From JAUQQI01 sp040289115 (lineage in GTDB: Bacteria; Chloroflexota; Dehalococcoidia; JAUQQI01), in the NCBI GenBank assembly GCA_040289115.1, contig PSKS01000015.1:1-48047 (forward strand): a DNA stretch of 48,047 bases. The letters run 5' to 3'. This document shows, piece after piece, positions 30,894 through 39,020 of this stretch. The translations under genes were made by a program, and so were the position numbers. How positions within the stretch are numbered: position 1 is the stretch's first letter; every line of letters starts with the position of its first letter. The notes beneath the pieces are model-generated. The model was not told the origin of the DNA. It saw only the letters and a list, made by a program, of their open reading frames with translations, and made no database searches.

Positions 30894-31685
30894 ATGGCCG
30901 GACAACTCGAAGGCAAGGTTGCCATCGTTACCGGTGCAAGCCGCGGTATTGGCCGGGCCATCGCCGTGCTCTTCGCCCGGGAAGGGGCCCGGGTTGCCGT
31001 GGCCGCCCGCACCGAGCAGGAGCGGGACGAGCGCCTCCCCGGCACCATCTACGACGTCGTCCAGGAGATCGAGTCCTTCGGTGGCAAGGCCATCGCCGTT
31101 CGCACCGACGTCTCCAAGGAGGCGGACGTGCGCAACTTGGTGGCGCGTACCCGGGAAGCCTTCGGGCCCATCGATATTTTGGTCAACAATGCCGCCGTCA
31201 ACTGGTACATTCCCGTTAAAGACTATCCCCTCCACCGCTGGTTTACCCTGATAAACGTGAATCTTCACGGTCCCTTCATGCTGATTCAGGCGGTGCTGCC
31301 CGATATGCTGGAGCGGCGCAGCGGCAACATCATTAACATAAGCTCCCGGGCCGCCATCGGCCCCGGTCCGGGGCCCTACACTAGTCCCGGTCGGGGCGAT
31401 ACCCCTTACGGGGTAAGCAAGGCCGCCCTCGAACGGCTAACCCAGGGGCTGGCCCAGGAGCTTTTTGAATATAACATCGCCGTTAACGCCCTTTCCCCCT
31501 CCCAGGTAGTTCCCACCCCGGGGGTCCTCTTCCACCGGCTCTTGGAGTCGGCCGACGACCCCCGGGCCGAGCCTGTGGAGTACATGGCCCGGGCCGCCCT
31601 CATCCTGGCAACCCAGACGGCCCAGACGATGACCGGCCGGATCGCCTACAGCCAGGAGATCCTGCGGGAGTTCGGCCTGCTCTAG
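30894..31685 (+). CDS. SDR-family NAD(P)-dependent oxidoreductase
   Basis: 263 residues, classical short-chain dehydrogenase/reductase. Cofactor motif TGASRGIGRA (14-23), VRTDVSKEADVRNL, the NNAA motif (LVNNAAVNW), the active-site Asn region NVNLHGPF, the catalytic Ser in IINISSRAA, and YGVSK with catalytic Tyr and Lys. An insert with Gly/Pro (GPGPGPYTSPGRGDTP) sits between Ser and Tyr. Substrate unknown. The ribosome site GAGGAG precedes the ATG. It is divergent from the TrmB gene and convergent with the kinase gene (stops overlap by 4 bp). Confidence 0.9.
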   Translation: MAGQLEGKVAIVTGASRGIGRAIAVLFAREGARVAVAARTEQERDERLPGTIYDVVQEIESFGGKAIAVRTDVSKEADVRNLVARTREAFGPIDILVNNAAVNWYIPVKDYPLHRWFTLINVNLHGPFMLIQAVLPDMLERRSGNIINISSRAAIGPGPGPYTSPGRGDTPYGVSKAALERLTQGLAQELFEYNIAVNALSPSQVVPTPGVLFHRLLESADDPRAEPVEYMARAALILATQTAQTMTGRIAYSQEILREFGLL

Positions 31686-33574
31686 CCCAGGTTCCAGAAC
31701 CAGATTGACCCATCGGCCAGGCCGCAGGCCAGCAAGCGGCCGTCGGGGGAGAAGGCCACGGCCTGAACCCGCTCGGGGTGGTCCTCAAGGACGTGAAGTA
31801 GGGTCCGGTCGGCCAGCCGCCAGAGGCAAACCGTCCGGTCCTTGGCGGCCGAGGCCAGTAACCTCGACATCTCAAGTTTGGGGGAGAAGGCCAGGGCCTG
31901 GACGCTGTCCCGGTGGCCCTTAAGGACCCCGAGTAGGGCCAGGTCTGGGAGCCCCCAAAGTTTAACCAGTCCGTCGGCCCCCGAAGTGGCCAGAAGTTCG
32001 CCGCCAGGGTCGAACTCCACCGCCATCACCCACTGGTGGGCCCGGACGGTCCCCACCCCTTCGCCGTCGGCCGGCCGCCAAAGGCGGAGGGTGCCGTCCA
32101 GACCGCCGCTGGCCAGAAGGGTCCCGTCGGGGGAGAATCTCACCGCCAGGACGGCGTCGGTATGGCCCCGCAGGCGGCGCAGCAGATTGCGTTCGGCAAC
32201 GGTCCAGAGCCGCACCGCCTTATCGAATCCGGCCGAAGCCAAAAGCAGGCCGTCGGGGGAGAACGCCAGGCTGTAGACGCCATCCTCGTGGCCGAGGAGC
32301 ATCCCGACCCGCTTGCCGCTGGCCAGGGACCAGAGTCGGACCGTCCGGTCCCACGAACCGGAGGCCAGAAGCTCCCCGTCGGGGGAGAATCGCACCACGT
32401 TTACGCCGGCCGAATGGCCTTGAAGCACAAGCCGGAGTGTCCCTGCCCCCAGGTCGTAGATGGCGATGGTCTTATCGGTCGAGGCCGACGCCAGCAGGGA
32501 GCCGTCCGGGCTGAAGGCCAGGTCGGCCACCGCCCCGATGTGGGGCGAAATTGCCCCCGCAGACTTGAGGTTGAGGGTGTCTGGGTCGGTGGCCGGCCGC
32601 AGCCGCCGGGGCCGGATCGGCACGGGCGCCACCCCTTCCGGGCCGCGGCGGGCGTCCAGGAGGGCTAAGAACTCGGCCACGGTCTGGGGTCGCTCGGCGG
32701 CGTTGAGAGCCAGGGCCCGCTCGACGGCCAGCCGCAGGTTAGGCGAAACCCAATCCGGCAGGGGCGGAAGGGGCTCGCCCAGGAGCCGGTCGGTGGCCGG
32801 TAAGGGTGGGTTACCGGCGAGGGCATGGTAAAGGGTTGCGCCCAGGCCGTAGATATCCGTTGGGGGACCGACCCGAGCCTGGGAGGCGTACTGTTCCGGG
32901 GCGGCGTAGCCGGGGGTGACCACCCGGGTGTACCTGGTCGTGGCCCCCTGGACGAAGGCCCGGGCCGACCCGAAGTCGATAAGCACAACCCGGCCGTCGT
33001 TGGTAATAAAAATATTCTCCGGCTTTACATCCCGGTGAAGCAGTCCGGCGGCGTGGACCACGGACAGCGCAGCCGCCACTTTCCGGGCCAACTCTTCCAC
33101 CTCGTCAACGGGCAGTCGGCCCTGACGAAGGATCCGGCGGGCCAGGGTTTCACCGGCCAGGTATTCCATGGTCAGATAGGCGGTGTTATTTTCTTCAAAA
33201 ACGTCGATAACCCGGACGATACCGGGGTGGTTGAACTGGGCGAGGGTTCGGGCCTCCTCCAAGAACTTCGCCTTGGCTTCGGCCAACCCGTCCCGACCGA
33301 GGCCAGCCGGGGGAATGACAAAGCCGTCTTCCTGCCGGGTCGACCCTTCCAAGAACAGCTCTTTGATGGCCACCTGCATCAGTAGCCGGTTGTGGACGGC
33401 CCGGTAGGTTATGCCAAAGCCGCCGCGGCCGAGGACCCGCTCGATGGTATAGCAGCCGTCGTGAAGGGAGTGGCCACCGGGGAGGGCCTGAAGGTTGCCC
33501 CCAACGTAGGCGCCGCAGGCAGGGCAAATCCTGAAGCCGTCGGGCAGCGGGCTAAAGCAGAACGGACATTCCAC
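31682..33574 (-). CDS. zinc ribbon - Ser/Thr kinase - WD40 propeller protein
   Basis: 630 residues in three parts. A zinc ribbon at the N terminus (C3/C6 and C17/C20). An eukaryotic-type kinase (about 43-310) with Lys71 in VAIKEL, HRDVKPENI (180-188) and DFG (200-202), all catalytic residues present. Then seven WD40 repeats (about 340-630), each with GH...FSPDG...LWS/LWT/LWR-type endings: one full propeller. There is no transmembrane helix, so it acts in the cytoplasm. The propeller probably scaffolds partners or substrates. The GTG start is about 11 bp after a perfect TATAAT, implying a leaderless or nearly leaderless mRNA. Confidence 0.92.
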   Translation of the reverse strand: MECPFCFSPLPDGFRICPACGAYVGGNLQALPGGHSLHDGCYTIERVLGRGGFGITYRAVHNRLLMQVAIKELFLEGSTRQEDGFVIPPAGLGRDGLAEAKAKFLEEARTLAQFNHPGIVRVIDVFEENNTAYLTMEYLAGETLARRILRQGRLPVDEVEELARKVAAALSVVHAAGLLHRDVKPENIFITNDGRVVLIDFGSARAFVQGATTRYTRVVTPGYAAPEQYASQARVGPPTDIYGLGATLYHALAGNPPLPATDRLLGEPLPPLPDWVSPNLRLAVERALALNAAERPQTVAEFLALLDARRGPEGVAPVPIRPRRLRPATDPDTLNLKSAGAISPHIGAVADLAFSPDGSLLASASTDKTIAIYDLGAGTLRLVLQGHSAGVNVVRFSPDGELLASGSWDRTVRLWSLASGKRVGMLLGHEDGVYSLAFSPDGLLLASAGFDKAVRLWTVAERNLLRRLRGHTDAVLAVRFSPDGTLLASGGLDGTLRLWRPADGEGVGTVRAHQWVMAVEFDPGGELLATSGADGLVKLWGLPDLALLGVLKGHRDSVQALAFSPKLEMSRLLASAAKDRTVCLWRLADRTLLHVLEDHPERVQAVAFSPDGRLLACGLADGSIWFWNLG

Positions 33575-33585
33575 GGTCGCCTTTA

Positions 33586-33614
33586 ATTATATCGGCCGGT
33601 CGGACCCTTTCCAA
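33586..33614 (-). promoter_or_regulatory. promoter of the kinase-WD40 gene
   Basis: Minus strand TTGGAA (33614-33609), 17-bp spacer, TATAAT (33591-33586). The expected +1 (about 33579) is only some 5 nt before the GTG start at 33574. Confidence 0.7.
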
Positions 33615-33645
33615 CGGCCGGTCGGCCCGATTCGGGGCGGCCGCT

Positions 33646-34536
33646 TTAAAGGTTGCGCAGGCGGGGGTCCAGCAGGTCCCGGATCCCGTCGCCCAGGAGG
33701 TTAAGGGCCAGCACTGCCAGGGTCAGGGCCAGGCCGGGGAAGAGCATCATCCAGGGGGCATCCCTCAGGTAGCCCCGGGCCTCGGCCAGCATGTTGCCCC
33801 AGCTCGGAATGTAGGGGGGCGTACCGGCCCCCAGGAACGAAAGGGAAGCCTCCCCCAACACTGCCGAGGCGAAGATAAACGTCCCCTGAACGATAATGGG
33901 CGAAAGACAGTTAGGCAAAATGTGGGCGGCCACAATCCGCAAGTTCGAAACCCCAAGGGCCACCGCCGCCTCCACAAACTGCATCTCCCGCAGGGTGAGC
34001 ACCACACTTCGAACGAGACGGGCAAGCCTCGGGGTATCCACCACCGTAAGGGCCAGGACTACGTTGTATTTACTTGGGCCCAGGGCGGCCATAAGGCCGA
34101 TGGCCAGGACAATGCCCGGGAAGGCCATCATGCTGTCCATAATGCGCATGATGGCCGTGTCCAGCCGCCGGAAGTAGCCGGCCGTAAGGCCGATGACAGT
34201 CCCAGCGATAACGGTGCAGAGGGCCACCAGAAAGCCGACCTCCAGGGAGAGGCGGGCCCCCCAGACGGCCCGGCTGAAGACGTCCCGTCCGAAGTTATCG
34301 GTGCCAAACGGGTAGGGACCGCTGGGGGGCTGGAGGCGGCCGGAGGGGTTGAGGGCCTGGGGGTCATGGGGGGCGATAATTGGGGCGGCTATGGCGATGA
34401 TGACCAGGATAAGGAGCAGGCTGCCACCAATGGGCACCCCTTTATACCGGCTGGCGATGCGCCGCAGCCGCTGGGCAAGGGTCGGCCGGGGCCGGACGAC
34501 CTCAGCCGAGACGACGACGGGCGAAGGGCTAGTCAC
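33646..34536 (-). CDS. peptide/nickel-type ABC transporter permease, DppC family (module 1)
   Basis: 296 residues from GTG 34536, which overlaps the stop of the upstream permease. About six helices. DppC-type features are the N-terminal OppC region ending HDPQALNPSGRLQPPS, FGTDNFGRDVFSRAVWGARLSL, and the EAA loop VEAAVALGVSNLRIVAAHILPN. Together with the next two genes it forms a binding-protein plus two-permease set. No ATPase gene is present. Substrate (peptide, sugar or metal chelate) cannot be assigned. Confidence 0.88.
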   Translation of the reverse strand: MTSPSPVVVSAEVVRPRPTLAQRLRRIASRYKGVPIGGSLLLILVIIAIAAPIIAPHDPQALNPSGRLQPPSGPYPFGTDNFGRDVFSRAVWGARLSLEVGFLVALCTVIAGTVIGLTAGYFRRLDTAIMRIMDSMMAFPGIVLAIGLMAALGPSKYNVVLALTVVDTPRLARLVRSVVLTLREMQFVEAAVALGVSNLRIVAAHILPNCLSPIIVQGTFIFASAVLGEASLSFLGAGTPPYIPSWGNMLAEARGYLRDAPWMMLFPGLALTLAVLALNLLGDGIRDLLDPRLRNL

Positions 34537-35476
34537 GGTGGCGGATCCTCGGGTCCAAGTAGGCGTAGATAAGGTCCACAACCAGGTTTATGATAACGTA
34601 AACGGCGGCGATGATAAGGACAATGCCCTGAACGAGGGGGTAATCCCGGCGGGTCACGGCCTGGACCAGGAGCCGACCGACCCCAGGAATGTTGAAAACC
34701 TGCTCGGTGATGACGGCGCCCCCCAGCAGGATGGCGAAGCTTAAGCCGATCACAGTTATCACTGGGATCATGGCGTTGCGGAGGGCATGCCTAAGCACCA
34801 CTGCCAGCTCCGCCAGCCCCTTGGCCCGGGCCGTCCGGATGTAATCCTGGGAAAGGACCTCCAACATCATCGAGCGGGTTATCCGGGCCAGAAGGGCCGA
34901 TTGGGCAAAGCCCAGGGTAAAGGCCGGCATCAGCAGGTAGCGTATGTTCTCCCAGATCCCAGCCGAAAGGGGCTGATAACCGGCCACCGGCAGCCAATTG
35001 AGGGTTACCCCAAAGATAAAAATCAAGTTTAGGCCGACCCAGAAGGTGGGCATCGAGACCCCGGCAATGGCGATCAGCATCGCCGCCAGGTCGAACCAGG
35101 AGCCCCTGAGCTTGGCCGCAACGATTCCCGCCGGGAGGCCGATGCCGACGGCAAAGGCCATGGCCAGCAGGGTGAGCATTACCGTTGGCTCGATGCGCTC
35201 GATAAAGGCCTGGGTGACGGGCTTATTTAAAAAGATCGATGTGCCCAGGTCGCCCCGCAAAAGGCGTAGGTACCAGTTGACCAGCTGGACGTGGGCCGGC
35301 TGGTCTAAGCCGAGGCGGGCCCGGAGCTCGGCCTTCTGCTGCTCGGTGGCCTCCGGCCCGAGGATCACCCCGACGGGGTCCCCCGGTGTCAAGTAAAGGA
35401 GTAAGAACACGGCGGTCGAGACCACCAGCATAACAGGTACGGTCAGGATGAGCCGTCGGATGGTGTACGCCAGCAC
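34529..35476 (-). CDS. peptide/nickel-type ABC transporter permease, DppB family (module 1)
   Basis: 315 residues with six helices. DppB hallmarks: RRLILTVPVMLVVSTAVFLLL at the N terminus, LTPGDPVGVILG, the large periplasmic loop with LGLDQPAHVQLVNWYLRLLRGDLGTS, and the EAA region YIRTARAKGLAELAVVLRHALRNAMIPV. The end PRIRHRD overlaps the DppC-type gene by 8 bp. It is translated 6 bp after the substrate-binding protein gene. Confidence 0.9.
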   Translation of the reverse strand: MLAYTIRRLILTVPVMLVVSTAVFLLLYLTPGDPVGVILGPEATEQQKAELRARLGLDQPAHVQLVNWYLRLLRGDLGTSIFLNKPVTQAFIERIEPTVMLTLLAMAFAVGIGLPAGIVAAKLRGSWFDLAAMLIAIAGVSMPTFWVGLNLIFIFGVTLNWLPVAGYQPLSAGIWENIRYLLMPAFTLGFAQSALLARITRSMMLEVLSQDYIRTARAKGLAELAVVLRHALRNAMIPVITVIGLSFAILLGGAVITEQVFNIPGVGRLLVQAVTRRDYPLVQGIVLIIAAVYVIINLVVDLIYAYLDPRIRHRD

Positions 35477-35482
35477 CGGCCC

Positions 35483-37090
35483 TCAGGAGGCGAACCCGCA
35501 GTTCCAGAAGAACCAGTCGGTCGGGTTCTGGTAATTTACAATCTCCTTGCGAATGGCACGCAAGGTAAAGGCCTCGCCGCACTTGATCCAGGGCACGTCC
35601 TCCCACTGGACCTGCTGGAGCTCCCGGACGAGCTGCTTCTGCTTTTCCAGGTCGGTTTCGGCCATCATCCGGGAGACGATCTCGTCCTTCTTTGGGTTCG
35701 TCCACCAGCCCGGCCAGGTCCCGTCCAGGTAGACCTGCCGGATGGGGTGAACGTAGGTGGGATGGCCGGTAATAAAGACATCGTACTCGTTGGGGTCACT
35801 GCGGCGCCGGACGAGGGTGGCCCAGTCCATCACCTGCAGGTCCACCTTGAAACCCACCTTTTCCAGCTGGTCCTTGAAAGAGAGGGCCATGTTGTAGTTG
35901 TAGAAATATTCCTTGGTAGACAGCCAGCGAATGGGCCGCCCGTCGTAACCGGCCTCCCGCATCAGCTGCTTAGCCCGCTCGGGATCGGGCTTGTTGTAAA
36001 CCTCCTTGCCCACATCGGTGTAGAAGGCGGTCTCCGGGGCGGCGATCTCCGGCCCGAGCCGGAAGAATTCCTTGCGGCCGAACCCGGCCGTCATAATCTG
36101 CTCTAGGTTGACCGATAAGAGGACGGCCCGCCGCATCCGGACGTCGGTAAAAAGCCCCTGCTTTTTGTTAAAGTGGGGCCCATACTGGTAGTAGGGCTTA
36201 ACGATGAGGGGCACCACGTTCGGGTTGGCCTGCAGGTTCGGATACTGGTCGGGCTGGAGGGACTCGGCAAAATGGTACTCGCCGGTACCCACCCCGTCGG
36301 CCCGGACCGAATCCTCGGGCACCGGGATGAACCGGATCTCATCGAAATAGGCCACCCGCTTGCCCCCGTAACCGTTGGGGGGCTCCTCCCGGGCGGCATA
36401 TTTTTCAAACCGCTGCAGCCGGATATAGCGGTCGACGACGTGCTCCACCAGCTTGTAGGGCCCGGTGCCGATAATAAGTTCGTCGGGCAGCCGGTCCTTG
36501 CCAACCCTCTCGGCCACCTCCTTGGGGAGCATCATCGCCTCGACCTCGGCCAGGAACTCCGGCAACAGGCCCGTCGGCTGCTTGAAATTGATGGTAAAAG
36601 TGTAACGGTCATTCTCCTGGATGGTTTCGACCCGGGCGAGGACTTGTCGGCCCCGCCCGGCCACCTGGCCCCAGCGCTTCAGGGAAGCCACCGCATCCTC
36701 GGCGGTGAACTCTTTCTCGTTATGGAAAAGGACGCCTTTGCGCAAATGGAAAGTAAATTTGGTCCCATCGGAATTTACCTCGTATTTTTCGGCCAGGTGG
36801 GGAATGGGGGTAAACTTGCTGTCCCGGGTAAGCAGCGGCTCGAAGACGTGCCACATGGTGTTCTGGGTGATGGTGGCGGTGGTGAATCCGGGGTCGAGGG
36901 CCGGGGGCTCACCGATGATGGCTACCTTCAGGACGCCGCCCCGCCGGGGGGTAGCCTGGGTGGGCTGTTGGGCGCCCGGCTGGGGGGCGCTCGGCCCCGG
37001 CGCACAGGCGGCAAGGGCGGCCCCGGCCAGGGCCGCGCCCGCAAGACCGAGGAACTCCCGTCGGGAAACGTTTTCTAATCGCCGCGACAT
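35483..37090 (-). CDS. Tat-exported substrate-binding lipoprotein, SBP family 5 (module 1)
   Basis: 535 residues from ATG 37090, preceded by GGAAGGAGGG; an upstream in-frame start lacks a ribosome site. The signal has a twin-arginine motif (SRREFLG) and a lipobox (LAAC), so it is exported folded and lipid-anchored. The mature part is an extracytoplasmic solute-binding protein of family 5 (AIIGEPPALDPGF, PHLAEKYEVNSDGTKFTFHLRKGVLFHN, FTAEDAVASLKRW, MREAGYDGRP). It feeds the two downstream permeases. The ligand is unknown. It has its own promoter. Confidence 0.9.
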   Translation of the reverse strand: MSRRLENVSRREFLGLAGAALAGAALAACAPGPSAPQPGAQQPTQATPRRGGVLKVAIIGEPPALDPGFTTATITQNTMWHVFEPLLTRDSKFTPIPHLAEKYEVNSDGTKFTFHLRKGVLFHNEKEFTAEDAVASLKRWGQVAGRGRQVLARVETIQENDRYTFTINFKQPTGLLPEFLAEVEAMMLPKEVAERVGKDRLPDELIIGTGPYKLVEHVVDRYIRLQRFEKYAAREEPPNGYGGKRVAYFDEIRFIPVPEDSVRADGVGTGEYHFAESLQPDQYPNLQANPNVVPLIVKPYYQYGPHFNKKQGLFTDVRMRRAVLLSVNLEQIMTAGFGRKEFFRLGPEIAAPETAFYTDVGKEVYNKPDPERAKQLMREAGYDGRPIRWLSTKEYFYNYNMALSFKDQLEKVGFKVDLQVMDWATLVRRRSDPNEYDVFITGHPTYVHPIRQVYLDGTWPGWWTNPKKDEIVSRMMAETDLEKQKQLVRELQQVQWEDVPWIKCGEAFTLRAIRKEIVNYQNPTDWFFWNCGFAS

Positions 37091-37148
37091 TACAAGATTG
37101 CCCTCCTTCCGGTGTACTTTCTCCAGACCCAGTTTGCCGGTCTGCCTA

Positions 37149-37177
37149 ATTTTACACGGGAAGGTCGGTTTTGACAA
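37149..37177 (-). promoter_or_regulatory. promoter of ABC module 1
   Basis: Minus strand TTGTCA (37177-37172), 17-bp spacer, TAAAAT (37154-37149), about 58 bp before the binding-protein ATG. The module can be transcribed independently of module 2. Confidence 0.65.
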
Positions 37178-37183
37178 TACTGA

Positions 37184-38080
37184 CTACCGGCCACGCAGGC
37201 GGGGGTCGAGGACGTCCCGCAGGGCGTCCCCAAGCATGTTGAACCCGAAGACCGTAAGGCTTATGGCCAGGCCCGGCCACAGCACCAGCCAGGGGGCCTG
37301 GTGCATGTAGGCCCGGCCGATCCCCCCGAGCATTGCGCCCCAGGCCGGGTGGGGTGGCGGCACCCCGTAGCCCAGAAAGCTTATGGTTGATTCGGCCAGG
37401 ATGGCGCCCCCGAGCTGCACCGTGGCCAGGACTATAACCACCGGAAATACGTTGGGCAGCACGTAAAGGCGCAGGATTCGGCCGTGGGTGCACCCAACGC
37501 ACCGGGCGGCCTCGATGTAGAGGTTGTTGCGTACGCTCAGGGCGGCGCCGCGCACCACCCGGGACGCCCCGGCTGCCAGCAGGACCCCGAGGGTTATCAC
37601 CACGTTCCAGAGGCCGGGACCTAGCATCGAAAGCAGGCTTATCAAAAGCACCAGGGCCGGGAAGGCCATCCAGATGTCCACCAGCCGCTGAATAGTCGTA
37701 TCCAGCTTACCACCGAAGTAGCCCGAGACCGTCCCGATAAGGGTTGCTAAAGTCATGGCGATAAAGACGGACCCGAAGCCGACGGTCACCGAGACCCGGG
37801 CACCCCAGATTATCCGGCTGAGCATGTCCCGGCCGTTGGCGTCAGTTCCCAGCGGGTGCTCCAGGCTCGGGGGCTTAAGCCGGCGGGCCGCATCCCCCTG
37901 CTCGTAGGAATAGGGGGCCAATACCGGCGCAAAGGCCGCCGTAAACAGCAGCAAAAACACGATGGCGGCCCCAAAGGCTCCTAGGGGTTTCCGCCGGATA
38001 AACCACCAGACCTGCTGCCTGAGGCCGGGCCGCAGGGGCAGGCGTGCAGCCTCTTCGTACGTCCGGGCGCCGCTAATCAT
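37184..38080 (-). CDS. peptide/nickel-type ABC transporter permease, DppC family (module 2)
   Basis: 298 residues, six helices. DppC features: the KPLGAFGAAIVFLLLF first helix, LGTDANGRDMLSRIIWGARVS, the EAA-type loop IEAARCVGCTHGRILRLYVLPN and the end LGDALRDVLDPRLRGR. It overlaps the DppB-type permease gene by 8 bp. It is paralogous to, but clearly diverged from, the module 1 counterpart. Confidence 0.88.
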   Translation of the reverse strand: MISGARTYEEAARLPLRPGLRQQVWWFIRRKPLGAFGAAIVFLLLFTAAFAPVLAPYSYEQGDAARRLKPPSLEHPLGTDANGRDMLSRIIWGARVSVTVGFGSVFIAMTLATLIGTVSGYFGGKLDTTIQRLVDIWMAFPALVLLISLLSMLGPGLWNVVITLGVLLAAGASRVVRGAALSVRNNLYIEAARCVGCTHGRILRLYVLPNVFPVVIVLATVQLGGAILAESTISFLGYGVPPPHPAWGAMLGGIGRAYMHQAPWLVLWPGLAISLTVFGFNMLGDALRDVLDPRLRGR

Positions 38081-39017
38081 ACTGAATCCTCGGGTCCAAA
38101 TAGGCGTAAACGACGTCCACCACCAGGTTACTTAGGAGGATGACCAGGGCAAAGACCAGGTTCAGGGCCTGAACCACCGGGTAGTCCCGATACTGGATGG
38201 CCTCCAGCAGATAGCGGCCCATGCCCGGGATGACGAAGATCTGCTCCATCACCACCGACCCGCCGACCAGTACGGAGACCTGCAGGCCCAGGACCGTCAC
38301 CACCGGGATGAGGGCGTTTTTGAGGGCGTGGCGGAAGATCACCACCCGCCAGGCCAGACCCTTGGCCCAGGCCGTGCGGACGTAGTCCTGGCGCAACACC
38401 TCCAGCATGGTGGCCCGGGTGAGGCGCATGAGGGTTCCCGAGAGGCCAATCCCCAAAATCGCGGCCGGGATGATGACGTGGCTTAGGTTTTTAACCGGGT
38501 CCACGTGCAAGGGCGTGTACTGGAGGGGCGGCGTCCACCGGAACCAGATGGAGGGGAAGGTGATGACCAAAGTTCCGAGCCAAAAGCCGGGTACCGCCAG
38601 GGCCGCAACGGCCACCCCCCTGGCCACGTAGTCGGTGAAGGTGTCCTGTTTTACGGCCGAAAGCACCCCGACCGGGATGGAGATGGCCAGGCCGACAAAC
38701 ATCGCCAGAATGCCCAGCTCGGCGGTGATGGGCAGCCGGCGAACGAGCTCATCGACGACGGGCTGGCGGCTTCGGAGGGACTGGCCCAAGTCGCCCCTGA
38801 GCACCTTGCTCAGCCAGTCCCAGTACTGGATATATACCGGTCGGTCGAGGCCGAGCTTGGCCCGCAGGGCGTCCAGGTTCTCGGCGTAGGCGTAGTCCTG
38901 AAGGAGCATGGTGATCGCATCCCCGGGGAGGAGCCGGATAAGCCCGAAGACGAAAACCGAAACCCCAAAGAGGGTGACCGCCAGCAGGAGGAGCCGGCGG
39001 ACCAGATACCGGGTCAT
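38073..39017 (-). CDS. peptide/nickel-type ABC transporter permease, DppB family (module 2)
   Basis: 314 residues, six helices; starts MTRYLVRRLLLLAVTLFGVSVFVF in parts, with RLLPGDAITMLL, LGLDRPVYIQYWDWLSKVLRGDLGQSL, and the EAA loop DYVRTAWAKGLAWRVVIFRHALKNALIPV. The last residues AYLDPRIQYD are the family end. It is 3 bp downstream of the binding-protein gene. Confidence 0.9.
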   Translation of the reverse strand: MTRYLVRRLLLLAVTLFGVSVFVFGLIRLLPGDAITMLLQDYAYAENLDALRAKLGLDRPVYIQYWDWLSKVLRGDLGQSLRSRQPVVDELVRRLPITAELGILAMFVGLAISIPVGVLSAVKQDTFTDYVARGVAVAALAVPGFWLGTLVITFPSIWFRWTPPLQYTPLHVDPVKNLSHVIIPAAILGIGLSGTLMRLTRATMLEVLRQDYVRTAWAKGLAWRVVIFRHALKNALIPVVTVLGLQVSVLVGGSVVMEQIFVIPGMGRYLLEAIQYRDYPVVQALNLVFALVILLSNLVVDVVYAYLDPRIQYD

Positions 39018-39020
39018 GGG

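Noticed and set aside
36173..37078. 301-codon plus-strand open frame over the module 1 binding protein
   Set aside because: Antisense shadow of a recognisable family 5 binding protein with Tat signal.
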